A stretch of DNA of 64,000 bases from Pogostemon cablin (Eukaryota; Streptophyta; Magnoliopsida; Lamiales; Lamiaceae): NCBI GenBank assembly GCA_023678885.1, contig JAHCLQ010000833.1:1-64000 (forward strand), written 5' to 3'. The notes beneath the pieces were generated by a model that made no database searches, was not told where the DNA came from, and saw only the letters and a program-made list of their open reading frames with translations. This document shows, piece after piece, positions 10,940-21,113 of the stretch. The first letter of the stretch is position 1, and each line of letters starts with the position of its first letter. Both the position numbers and the translations under genes were made by a program.

Positions 10940-12686
10940 AGAGCTAATGTAAGCTTCAAATAAGTGTTATCAATAATATTTGGATGACATATTTACTTAT
11001 TCTATCCCCTTAGACTGTTTAGGGTTCATTTCACCATACTCCTCGCGTAAACGTTTATGTTCGCATTTTGCACATAGATTAAAATATATAATATATTTAA
11101 ATGAATAGCGAAGTGAGAGAAATAGTATTTAATGTAAAGTGGATAGTTGTATTAGTGTTGTGGGCGTCGAATGTCCTGTTACATTTTGATGTTACATTTC
11201 CTGTTACACGTGTTAGATGAGCGACACGTGTGCGGAGGGAAAAATCTCAATCATTCCCCTTAGGGTTGATTGTCAGGGTATAGATTAGTCAATCCTATGT
11301 GTCAATCATCCAATGGTTTGTAACAGGAAATGTAACACCAAATGTAACAGGAAATCCGAACCGAGTATTGTGTGTGGGTCTTATGTCAAATTTGTTTTGT
11401 GTTTGCTCAAACTTAAAAAAATGTAAATTGAGTAACTAAGAAAAAGTGAATTTGCACTTGCTTCATGAATTTGTAGGAATAATTTAAACTTTTAAACAAT
11501 AAAGTAAATGGTAATATATAAAACAAATTATGAATGTCAATAAATTCATATATTATATAAATTTCATATACTAAATACATTCATTCCGAAAATATTATTA
11601 CATTTTAAAAATTAGTGGGTCCTGCAATTATTATTATATTTTTTCATGAGTCCACATATTACATTAATACAACTATATATTATATATTAAAATATTATTA
11701 CTTTCTATCCACTATATATTAAAATATAATATTTCTTAATTTCCACTCAAGTAAATGTAATAACCATTACAGGAGAGAAGAATATCACATAACTGCCCAG
11801 CATTTTAACAATTGGACTTTTAGACTGAATAGGCCGGTTAACTGACTAGTCTTGAACCTTTGGTCTAAAAGTCAACGCATATTTGTAGGTAAGTGAAAAG
11901 GAGCTTTACAGGAAGACCTTGATTAAATTTGGCATTTTGGCCCAAATGGAAGGTAAAGCCCATAAAGCCTCGTATCTTTAGATTATATTGACTACACCAT
12001 GATTACCCTGAAATGTGGATTGGACAACGACTAAAAATGATCTACCATATCAAAAAGGCCTTGAAATAACACGGGCAAAACACAAAGCCCAAGAAATGAT
12101 TACCCTTGAAAGTTGATTGGCCAACTAATTTATATTTAATTTAAAATTAAGCAAATACACGATATTATATTAGGCTGGACTTGCGCGAGACCATGCATTG
12201 TTTAGTTGGGCTTTATAATTTGATTTTTGAATTTTTAATTCAATGTTAAATAATTACCTCGACAAATACCTATAACTTCTAAAGGCCCAATGAACTCATT
12301 AATCATAAATGCCTTATGAACACAATGATATATTGATTGATCATCACTGAAGAATTAAAACATTTAAATTTAAAAACATTAATTAATATAACATAATCAA
12401 GTAGTAAACTCAATCCATATTAAACATAGTACTCATGCTTTAGTTCAAATAAGAATTTTTATTGGGGCGTCTATTCGCACCCGAATCACTTAATGTACCC
12501 CAAAATAATAAAATAGAGAATATATTCATTACTAAACACACCCCAGTTATGACATTTCTACCCTTTAATTTAATCCTTTTCATTAATCCTATTTATTTAT
12601 ACTAAAGACTGAATCCCTAATCTTCACTTTTCACATTCTCTTTCCTCTCGAATTCCCTCCCCTATGGATTACATACAATTCAATCC
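10940..12686. other. Intergenic between Kunitz and SKP1-like gene
   Basis: Mostly AT-rich sequence with no gene seen. It holds a fold-back element (11174-11354). A segment at ~11905-12020 resembles 46727-46947 (aagacc.tga.taaatt; attaccct.a.atgtggattgg). A TATA-like TTATTTATAC at ~12593-12602 lies about 85 bp before the SKP1-like ATG. Confidence 0.5.
11174..11354. mobile_element. Fold-back (MITE-like) element
   Basis: The left arm (11174-11209) and right arm (11321-11354) are near-perfect inverted repeats of about 35 bp, built from TCCTGTTACA and TGTTACATTTCC units. Total length is about 180 bp with no coding capacity. I could not fix a target duplication, so the superfamily is open. Confidence 0.7.
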
Positions 12687-12938
12687 ATGGCTTCCGCGGC
12701 GGAGAATTCCGGCAAGAAGATAGTCTTGCGTAGCTCCAATGGTGAGGTTTTTGAGGTGGAGGAGTCCATGGCCGTCGAGTCTCAAACGATCAAACACGTG
12801 AGCGAGGACGATTGTGCCGACAATGTTATTCCTCTTCCGAACGTCACTGGGAAAATTCTATCCAAAGTCATCGAATATTGCAAGCGCCACGTTGACGCCA
12901 CCGCATCGGTTACCGTGATCGGTGTGAAATTCACCTAA
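12687..12938 (+). pseudogene. SKP1-like gene, first part (left copy)
   Basis: A frame of 83 codons whose first ~70 residues match the N-terminal half of plant SKP1/ASK proteins: [59 protein letters not shown]. This is the BTB/POZ-like fold that contacts cullin. SKP1 proteins are ~160 residues; the C-terminal F-box-binding half is missing here. A matching middle piece lies ~4.8 kb downstream at 17703-17828. The frame after CKRHVDA could be read as exon followed by intron (GT at 12908 or 12923) or as a read-through to the TAA at 12938. The intervening DNA is retroelement debris. Probably a disrupted gene; splicing over 4.8 kb cannot be excluded. Confidence 0.75.
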
Positions 12939-13259
12939 AATTTTGGGCTTAATTTCATAAATTTAATTGGATTTATTTGGATTTAATTTAATTATTAAGC
13001 ATGATTTTATTGAAAATACTATTAATTGCTTAATTACTTGGAGATAGGTGTTTTTATGTATTTTTGCAGAAAAATGGGTGTTTTTGAGCTTGAAAGAGCG
13101 ATGGAAGAAATGAGAATTAAATCGGGAGGAAAACGAGGATAAGGGTTGCGATTGAAAAGACCACAAATTTTGAAGAGGGCTACGAGAATATTTTTTCTGA
13201 GTGTTGAGAAATGAAGGAATAGACAATGGCTGAAAGTGTTGTCTTTTATTGCTGCCAAA
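12939..13259. other. Downstream of SKP1-like first part
   Basis: AT-rich sequence with no domain or RNA gene seen. The minus-strand open frames across 12963-13474 have no recognisable motif and cross into LTR-like sequence, so I treat them as chance. Confidence 0.5.
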
Positions 13260-14681
13260 GTGTTGTCGTATGCAGGAAACAGGGGAATGCCACTGTAAGA
13301 AAAACTCGATAATTCAACTTGGTTGCCCGTGCCTACACCATTTGATTGGTCGTTATAGTCGGGATGATCAATTAAAGAATTTATCGAACCACACGGAGGA
13401 AGGTACTTGAGTTTAAGCGATCTCAAGTTTATCGTCATTTTATAAGGATGATCGAAAAAGAGGATAAGATGCAAATGAATGCAATTAAACTAATGTAAGA
13501 GATAATCTAATGAACTAATCTCTCGATTAAGCTAATCAAATGTTCTATTAAAGGGTTCCAAATCTAGGAGGATATACATATCACATTCTAAATTAATGCA
13601 CATGAAGTGTATGATGAAATGATTCACTGAACTATCCTAAGCATATAAATGATCTACCAATCTAATCACATGCCCATGAAAATTAATCACACATATCAAT
13701 CATACATATCAAACAATTAACAATCAATGATAGAAATAACACAGAGCTCATTCAAGATTAAAATTAATTTGCATAAAAACTACATTATCCAACACCAATC
13801 ATGGAGTTAATCTCACCAAGGAGATTAGCCTCTCATAGTCACAAGAAATTCAACATAGACATTAAAATCCTTACAAACCATGATCAACTATAAAGAAAAT
13901 CACAAAATAATAATTAGATTCCCCCTTTGAAGGTCTTCAATGGAGATCTTCTTCTTGTGATCTCACTCTCCCTTACTTCCTTGATCACTTGGATGGTGGA
14001 TTTGATGGATGAAGAATGAATGAAGATGATGGTGAAAAATGGAGAAAAATGGTGTGTGGAGTTTGTGTAACTGCTCTCAAGCTGATATCTTCTTCAAAAT
14101 TTCGCACAAGTCATCATTTTATATCACTAATGGACCTTCTAGAAGCTTCCGGAACTTTCTCAAAACTGCACAGATTTTTGCACCTACACGGCCCGTGTAG
14201 GGCACACTTACTTTGGCGTGTTGTGCGTGCTTTCGGACACGGCTCGAGCTGTAGTACACGGCCTTGGTCGTGGCCGTGCAGCATTTTCTGATGTAAGTAC
14301 ACAGCTTCTTCTTACAGGGCCGTGCTTCGCACACGGGGCGTGCAGCAATGCACGGCCCGTGCACCAGCGCACAGCCATCATCCTAGACGAGCAACAATTT
14401 CTGATGACAATACACGACCACTTGTTATAGGGCCGTGCTCCGCACACGGCCCGTGTACAAGCAAGTTGTGTCATTTCGACTCTGTTTTGCTCCCGACTCA
14501 ATTTTTATCCATTTCTTGACCTGTTTTACACATATTTAAGCTCATTTACACAATTCTATCAAATCATACCACATTCCTCAAAATAACAATAACTCCACCA
14601 AAAGTAACACAAATACGGATAAAAACATCCGAAAATACACAAATAACGACACTAAAATTTAGGTGAAAATGATAACGATCA
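13260..14681 (-). mobile_element. LTR fragment of a Ty3/gypsy element (Athila/Tat-like), minus orientation
   Basis: The right edge reads GATAACGATCA followed by CCCCCCAAACTTA, which on the minus strand is a purine tract next to a TG-starting LTR, as at 30074. Weak similarity to the LTR at 28350 (TATCGAACC...GG.AGG) places the left edge near 13260, but this is approximate. The LTR contains palindromic GGCCGTG repeats at 14187-14460. The partner LTR is not recognisable. Confidence 0.5.
14187..14460. repeat. Palindromic GGCCGTGY/RCACGGCC repeat cluster
   Basis: Short inverted units such as ACACGGCCCGTGTA (14187), GGCCGTGCTTCGCACACGG (near 14320) and GGCCGTGCTCCGCACACGG (near 14432) recur at irregular spacing. 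The cluster is clearly GC-rich against AT-rich surroundings and generates overlapping chance open frames on both strands. Confidence 0.85.
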
Positions 14682-16236
14682 ACCCCCCAAACTTAAAGTA
14701 TTGTTCGTCCTCGAACAATAAAAAATGATAAACAAGAGGAGTAATTTTCACTTAGGAAAACACCTAACAAACATAAACCACAACACATCACAAGTAATAA
14801 GGACTACAAAATCACATTAAGTATCCCTACATCATCAAACTTATAACATGAAAGATTAACAAGTTCAATCCTACGAATGACAAATGAGTAATCAAATCCC
14901 TTTCAATCCAAGCCTCTCATAGGATATCAAATTCACTCAACACTCTATAGAGTAAGGTTTTTAACACTACTCATCAACCGGTTAGAACCGACTCACCATA
15001 GGCTTGCTCAAGGACTATGTTCACAAGCCACCCTAGTTTCAAAATGTGATCACAAAGGTCTTTATATTTGGATGTAATGTTTAGGCTCTTTGGTGGGTAG
15101 GAAACTTTGGACAATAGTGACTATTCAAGTGTAGATAATCGAAGAGATGATTATTCAAGTGTAGATAATCGAAGAGATGATTTTTTTCTCCAACTTCTTC
15201 ACTTTCAAACTTCTTCCTTTTTCAAATATTCATAAACACTAAACATCAACATACCATGGATTCATTGAGCTTCTTTTAACTTGCATGCCTTATTTCTTTG
15301 TCTTTTGAATTTCCTTGAGCATGTTTTATGATTTTGCTCCTTTTTCCTTTTTGTTAAAGTTGCATATGCTTTTAGCTCTAGCTCTTTCATCCTTTTATCA
15401 ATTCACCATTTCCTTCATCTTTGCACATTTCCACCATCCATTTCGTAGACCATCATCTCCTCAATCACTCACACATATGTTATATATAAGGCTCAAGTGG
15501 ATTATCAAGGCTTGTATTGTGCTCAAATCACAAAGAAAGGACTTATAAGCTCAAAGTGGCTTACTAGGGATAATATTTTTGGTAAGGAGTTTTATGACTA
15601 TGACTTCATTTAACAAGGATGACCTAAGATCATTTCACAAATTTCCACCATTTGGGCTTCGTTCCTATAGTCCATGAGCAAGTTCTAGTTTGTCTAAGTA
15701 CAACCAGTCCTCTCATCAAGAATTAACCATGGAGGCACGGTTGAGGCTCAAGTCTCACAAGCTTTTGCTTGGACCAAAAGAAACCTAATTACCCTTCATA
15801 TTCTCAAAATTGAACACATTATGTAATTCATGTCACAATTTCAACAAGTAGAAACCATTAACATACTTACCATCACTCATCACAAACAATGCATCATAGC
15901 TCACATTCAAAAACATTAAACACCTTCCCAAAACATACCACCAAACATCCTTATACAAGAATAAAAATTCAAACACAAAACATAAGAAAAGACTCACCAA
16001 ACTAAAAACATAACAAAAGCACATAACATACATGACCAAAATCATCCATCACTAGAAATCAAAGCACATCACCTCATCATTCATAACAATTAAGCTCAAC
16101 AAACATCTTATCCTAAATTGAAAATGAAAACCAAGATTACGAAAGTAAACCTCCCACAAACATAACACATGAAGTAGCATGTTAATCCAATACAATCCAA
16201 ATCAATATCAATTCATGTCAAGCAATTAGAAGTGAT
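14682..16236 (-). mobile_element. 3' internal debris of a Ty3/gypsy element
   Basis: Non-coding sequence similar in layout to 30075-31400: CCCCAAACTTA then a GTTCGTCCTCGAAC palindrome, then TTGGATGTAATGTT.GGCTCTTTGGT (15067-15092, compare 30788-30812). No gag or pol frame. A 32 bp direct duplication (attcaagtgtagataatcg...) lies at ~15123-15180. Confidence 0.5.
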
Positions 16237-17702
16237 AAGATGTAGAGTAAACTCCCTTTTTTTAAAAGTTTTGCCACGTCACCTGTTCTGCTTCAGCCGT
16301 GTTCTGCTGCAACTGATGGGCTGGGCCAGCAACCTTTCTTCAATTAATTTTTGCTGATGAGCCAGCAAATGGGCCGCATGCATACGTTCGGCCAAGGCTG
16401 AGGAGGGCCTCATTTTATTAAAAATAAAAGAATTTAATTTTCGCAGAGGTCGGGATTCGAACACGCGACCACAGCCTTTGAGGGTGCCTCACACAATCGC
16501 TGGGACAAGGCTAGTTTTTGTTAATAAAATCGTACGGAATTATTATTAAACCCGGTTCCTGGAACCAATTTTTGAGCAAAAAAAGCCCATTTTTCCACTT
16601 AAGCCCATTTATCCTCTTAGCCCAAACCACATTTTTTTTTGCCCTAATCCTCTACATATATAAATGTCCCCCCTTCTCATTTTAGGAGCCTCCAACTCTC
16701 ATTCCATTCCTCATTTTGGAGGCAACACCAATTTCTTCTCCATCCATTAAATTCTCCATTAATTAGTTAAGAGAGCTTTTTAATTGAGATCCCTCCCCCT
16801 TTCGGGGTGAGGGGTCCGTAGTTTTAATATTTTTCTAGATTAGAATTTTATTATTTTCCAAGAAGGTGGAGACACCAAGGAATGTATAATCTTCATGAAT
16901 GTAAAACTTCATTAAGGTGTAATCTAATCATACTTATTATCTTTCTATTTTCTATGTTTTGGTGGTTGATTGAAGGCATGATTATTGATTAAATTATGAA
17001 AATGTCTTGATTGTATTTCCGGCTTTGATTAGGTTTCATTTATGAAATTCACATGTCTTGTAATAATATGGGATTTATGTATTTGGTATTAGTGTATAGT
17101 GATTAGGTTGTGTATTGTGTATCGACATGCCTTGTCGTTGCTTTACCCTTAGTTGCTTTGCATGATTATCATATGTGAGTTTCTTCCATTTATTACATGA
17201 GGGTTTAATATAATGGGAGTCTAGCCAAGGAGTCCTTATGTTTAGAACAACGTAAATGAACACTAGTGAGATCACTTGTGCCCGAGGATTAAAGTAGTGA
17301 AAGAAACCACATCCATATGAATATAGTACCTTGAAGGGAATTGCAAGTAGGATCGATCCTAGGAGCTTTTTAGGGGTTGTGAAAACAATCTACATCCTAT
17401 TCACCATGGCCATTGGGGATAGGTAAAAATCGTGATCGCTCTTACCATGATTAGCTTAAAAATGGAAAACAATTAAAGGTGTTGAATGTTTGATTATTTG
17501 ATTGCATCATGAAAGTTATCATCACATTGAAAATACAAAAATATTGTAATTAAATTTAATTTTCCATGCATTTTATTTTCCTTTATTTTTAAACCTCCCT
17601 TTTGATCGTCCCTAACTAATCACGATACTATACCTAAAAGCCATGAATCCTAAATTCCCTTGAGTTCAATATTTTATTGTTTGGTCGCCCGGACTACTAA
17701 CG
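16237..17702 (+). mobile_element. Probable LTR/leader fragment of another retroelement
   Basis: Features typical of an LTR transcription start region: CTACATATATAAATGTCC (TATA-like, ~16652), a short leader, then GAGACACCAAGGAATG and AT-rich sequence. Ends are not clear and no coding frame is recognisable. It sits directly before the second SKP1-like piece. Confidence 0.3.
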
Positions 17703-17828
17703 ACCAATCATACCGCCAACAAGACTGAGGACAAGGTTGTTCCCACCGCCACCACTGATGAGGACCTCAAGGCTTTCGACACCGACTTCGTCAAAGTTTA
17801 TCAGGCCACGCTCTTCTACCTAATTTTG
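17703..17828 (+). pseudogene. SKP1-like gene, middle part
   Basis: Forty-two in-frame codons read ...NKTEDKVVPTATTDEDLKAF-DTDFVKVYQATLFYLIL and then GTATGG, a possible splice donor. This corresponds to SKP1 residues that follow the CKRHVDA of 12687-12938, with the acidic linker and the start of the F-box-binding half. Two usually acidic positions (KVDQATLFDL in family members) are tyrosine here, each explainable by one G-to-T change. I found no continuation (AANYLNIK... WAFE) in 17829-19000, so the gene is truncated. Confidence 0.75.
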
Positions 17829-18357
17829 GTATGGCTTTCAATAATTTTTGTTTTGTTTCGGTGATTTGTTCTGGGTTTGGTGTTCATAAACAAAGTCAAA
17901 GAGGACATAAAGAGAAGAGTAGCAGAAAGAGAGGATAGAGAAGAGGTTGCCATTTGAAGAAAGAGGAGAATGTGTGGTGGAAAGTTTGATGGTAGGTTAG
18001 CTAGAGCAGAATGGCTTACTAATTTGGTGAAAGGCTTTATTGCCCACATTGTAGTGCTAATATAATACAACGTATGTTCTGAACGTTGTTTAGTTAGTAC
18101 CAAATACAGAGTACTGGCGAATTTGTTGGAGTTCTAATTTATGAGTGAATGTTGCAAATTTTTATTTATTTAAGTTATATTTTTTTGAAGTTAGATGTTA
18201 TCCTTTTAATGGTATTGAACTCGTGTGTTGTCATGCAACTTTATAAACTATCTCTGTTCACAGAAAAGGATTAGTTAATTTGTTGTTTTTTCTTCTTGTA
18301 ATAATGTTGGGTTGCTGCACTGTGGATCAGTTCAAATATTTTTGCAAATACACCAAG

Positions 18358-18465
18358 AATGAGTTTGTTATTATGTTCGGGTATAGCAATCGAACATAAT
18401 GAATTTGTTGTTCTGTTTGAGTATAGCAACCGAACCGAATGAGTTTGTTCGGTTATAACAAGCAG
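18358..18465. repeat. 40 bp tandem repeat, about 2.7 copies
   Basis: Units start AATGARTTTGTT at 18358, 18398 and 18438 and contain GTATAGCAAYCGAAC. The third unit is incomplete. Confidence 0.85.
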
Positions 18466-18692
18466 ACATGTTATATCAATTGTAATGTCGTAATAATTTT
18501 TATTAAATAAAAATATTTTAATCTTGTAAATTTATGGGTACGAATAGTCAATCCCTTTATTTCATTATTTATATAAGGGTATTTACGTCTTCTCACATAA
18601 ACATATTTTACATTTATAGATTTACGTTTAGTAAATTTGGGGGTGCAAATAACCACTCCCATTTTTTTTTAATATATACTCCATATCTTTAA

Positions 18693-18764
18693 TTTTTTTT
18701 AAATAATAATAATAATAATAATTAATTATTATTATTATCATCATTATTATTATTATTATTATAG
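18693..18764. repeat. AAT/ATT microsatellite, self-complementary
   Basis: An (AAT)n run is followed by an (ATT)n run, giving an AT-only hairpin-capable tract. Confidence 0.85.
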
Positions 18765-19776
18765 TATAAGTTTATTTGGTTTAAGATGACCTTTATAACT
18801 TAATTCAAACAAACAAAGTCTAATTATTATCAAAAAAAAAAGTTAACAATTAAATAATCATATCTACATTTATTTATTTATGAGCGAGTATGATGTGAAA
18901 CTTGTTATTTCTAAGGAATAATAAATAAACCCTAACTAATATATGACACAAACCTCAATAGCAGTTTCAATATGAGTGACCCATCCAGACTCAATCCGAA
19001 CAATCCTGCTTACATTTAAATTTTGGGGAATTATTTTTTCGTTCTTTAACGTTACTACTATTTCCGCTAAAAGATAGTTTTATGACTTTTGTGAATAAAC
19101 CTAATTAGCTTAACAATATATAAAATGCAAATATTTCTGAATAAGCCCTAATATCGTCCGTGCCTCTTCCCTGTTCAAGTTACAAAGGTAGTTCTTTTGT
19201 GGCGTTTTTCTTCTTATAATATATTCTTTCGTGCTTATAATTACTTGTTATCATCGCAGTTTAATGATGGATTTTGCTAGTAAAATAGTGGTTGGTAAAG
19301 TTTTAGCGATTAAAATTCAAGTCAATTAGTAAATAATACTATTGGTAATCCGTTGATTACCATTGTTAATAATTCATTAGTCATTTATATAATGATTTTG
19401 TTGGTAAATAATGAATTGTATTCCGTTGGTAAAAATATAGTAAATCTATTCACATTTTGTTGCGAAGGATTGAATTCCCTTTTTTTGGTAGAGTACATCG
19501 TTAATCTACTCCTAGCTTTTTCATTCTGTATTTCATGTAATTACAGTTTTTTTTCTTTTTTAATACCACGGATGGAAGCATTAAGATTTTTCTTTTTCTT
19601 TTTGGGTGTGTTCTAAGCTGCGTATAAGGACGAATATCGGTATTCTTAAAGGCTTGTAATGATATTCTAATAATTAAAATTGATAGCATAGATGGACCAG
19701 GAGTGGGCTAGCTCGGGGGAGTATTTTGCCTCCTAAATTTTGTGTGTGTTTTCTTAATTTGCAGCGTTACAGTTCC

Positions 19777-20513
19777 ATGGAATCATTTACGAAAGTTGAA
19801 TCGGAAATAATTGATGTGAATATAGAATCCATTAAAAAATGTTGGAAACCGAAACATGGAATGTCATGGAGGGAGTTGGGGGAGTCAAAAATGATATTAT
19901 TTCGGTTTGAATATGAGTTTGATAGAGATTTGATATGGAAACATCAACCATGGCTATTTGAGGGCTCTCTCTTTGCAATAAAGAAGTTTGAAGGAGCGTC
20001 TATATGATGTACCCATCTCGTGCATGAATGAAAGATCAGCGATGAATTTTGCTAAACAGATTGGGATGCTAGAATCCGTGGACAGATCGGGTGAGGATTT
20101 AACCCGCGAGTTTATGAGGTTTAAGGTTTCTAAGAAAATCACAGAACCATTGGTGAGGGGAATTAGTTTTAGTGTAAAAGGGGAACATTTATGGCTTCCT
20201 CTTAAGTACGAATCATTGCCAGTGTATTGCTTTTCTTGTGGTACAATTGGCCATACTCACCACAATTGTCATCCAATCTTGAAATATAGCAGCTGCAAGT
20301 TGGAAGAGAGGAATTACACCCCTAGCAGCTGCAGTTGGAAAAGTGGAATTACACCCAAAGTAGTACTACTCTGCCATTTGACATTATAGAAAGCATACTC
20401 ACTAGTCCCTGTGAAATATCTCCTCAGAATCTACTTGCATGGGAGGAGTTTACTGACTACAATGGATTCCATGTTGTTGAATTAAAAAACAGAGAATATG
20501 GATTTGTTCCTTA
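19777..20513 (+). pseudogene. DUF4283-zinc knuckle-F-box pseudogene, copy B
   Basis: The leader exon ends at 19187, intron 19188-19764, start ATG 19777. DUF4283 is shortened (about 30 residues lost after MESFTKVESEIIDVN) but keeps WKHQPWLFEGSLF, RLYDVPISCMNERS and AKQIGMLESVD. The knuckle CFSCGTIGHTHHNC is intact at ~20227-20268. After it, F-box similarity is reduced to scraps (PFDIIESIL, then LLAWEEF..YNGFHVVELKN), followed by a stop at ~20511. A frameshift at ~19997 separates the two halves of DUF4283. Most of the F-box and the whole FBA domain are gone. The gene ends in MITE-like sequence. Confidence 0.85.
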
Positions 20514-21113
20514 AATTTACGTGCAAAAAAATGTCACGACTTTAATGGGACCGATGGAGTATTTTTCAAGGCAAAAACTCTTGTGCACGCCTTTAGAATT
20601 TTGTGTTAAATTGTATACCCTTTAGTATATAAATGTGTACCCTTTATTTTCTAAAGAAAATTATTGTGTGCATCTGGGAGCATGAACAACACTTCGTGCG
20701 CCTTTAGAAATTTGTGTTAAATTGTATACCCTTTAGTATAAAAATGTGTATCCTTTATTTTCTAAAGAAAAAAAAATATTAATAAAAAGTGTATATCCAT
20801 TAGAACAAAATGGTGTAACTTTTATTAATTAAAGTGTATATCATTTAGACCAAAGCAATGTACCCTTACCCATAAGCACAGAATGTGTTTCCGGGCGCAC
20901 GCAAGCCTCACTCATTTTTCAACCAATGCCAATTTTATTAAATTTGCTCTTCTTTTCATACATGATATATTTTATATTTTATTTATTACTTAAAAAAATT
21001 AAATTATCCAAAAAAAAAAATCAAATTAATAAAAAAATAATCTTTCATAATATTCCTAGTTGAATAAATGTGAATATTGTTTGGGAAGTATTACTAATTC
21101 AAGGAGGAAAATT
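20514..21113. other. Intergenic, MITE scrap and tandem duplication
   Basis: A Stowaway right end without its left end (about 20516-20565) is followed by a 111 bp tandem duplication of 'cctttaga..tttgtgttaaattg' starting at 20590 and 20701. The rest is AT-rich. This stretch is also the 3' flank of the minus-strand gene at 21114-23292. Confidence 0.6.

Larger units (their letters stand above)
1..13536. repeat. Left copy of a >=13.5 kb near-identical direct repeat
   Basis: This block matches 50466-64000 over its whole length, in the same orientation and with the same gene order: LTR, F-box tail, LINE, F-box copy A, Kunitz, SKP1-like. The offset drifts only between 50463 and 50465. Differences found by eye are about ten, mostly one-base indels in short runs (near 37, 64, 1368, 1756, 2470, 2652 and 10546) plus a few substitutions (near 737, 746, 3787 and 6360). 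The repeat starts before the window, so its left border is not visible. Confidence 0.97.
17829..19187. other. Intergenic before F-box copy B
   Basis: No gene seen. Contains a 40 bp repeat array (18358-18465), AAT/ATT runs (18693-18764) and, at its end, the leader exon of copy B (ending 19187 with TTACAAAG|GTAGTT). Confidence 0.5.

Noticed and set aside
13034..13474. A 146-codon minus-strand frame beside the SKP1-like part
   Set aside because: It crosses from intergenic DNA into LTR-like sequence and shows no motif or family resemblance.
14114..14519. Overlapping open frames on both strands around 14.1-14.5 kb
   Set aside because: They arise from the GC-rich palindromic repeats; the peptides are Arg/Cys/His-rich low-complexity sequence in all frames.
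16440..16530. tRNA-like B box (GTTCGAATCC on the minus strand) suggesting a tRNA or SINE
   Set aside because: I could not form an acceptor stem or a matching A box; such motifs are common in plant retroelement LTRs.
18358..18465. CRISPR-like array
   Set aside because: A plain 40 bp tandem repeat without unique spacers in a plant genome.
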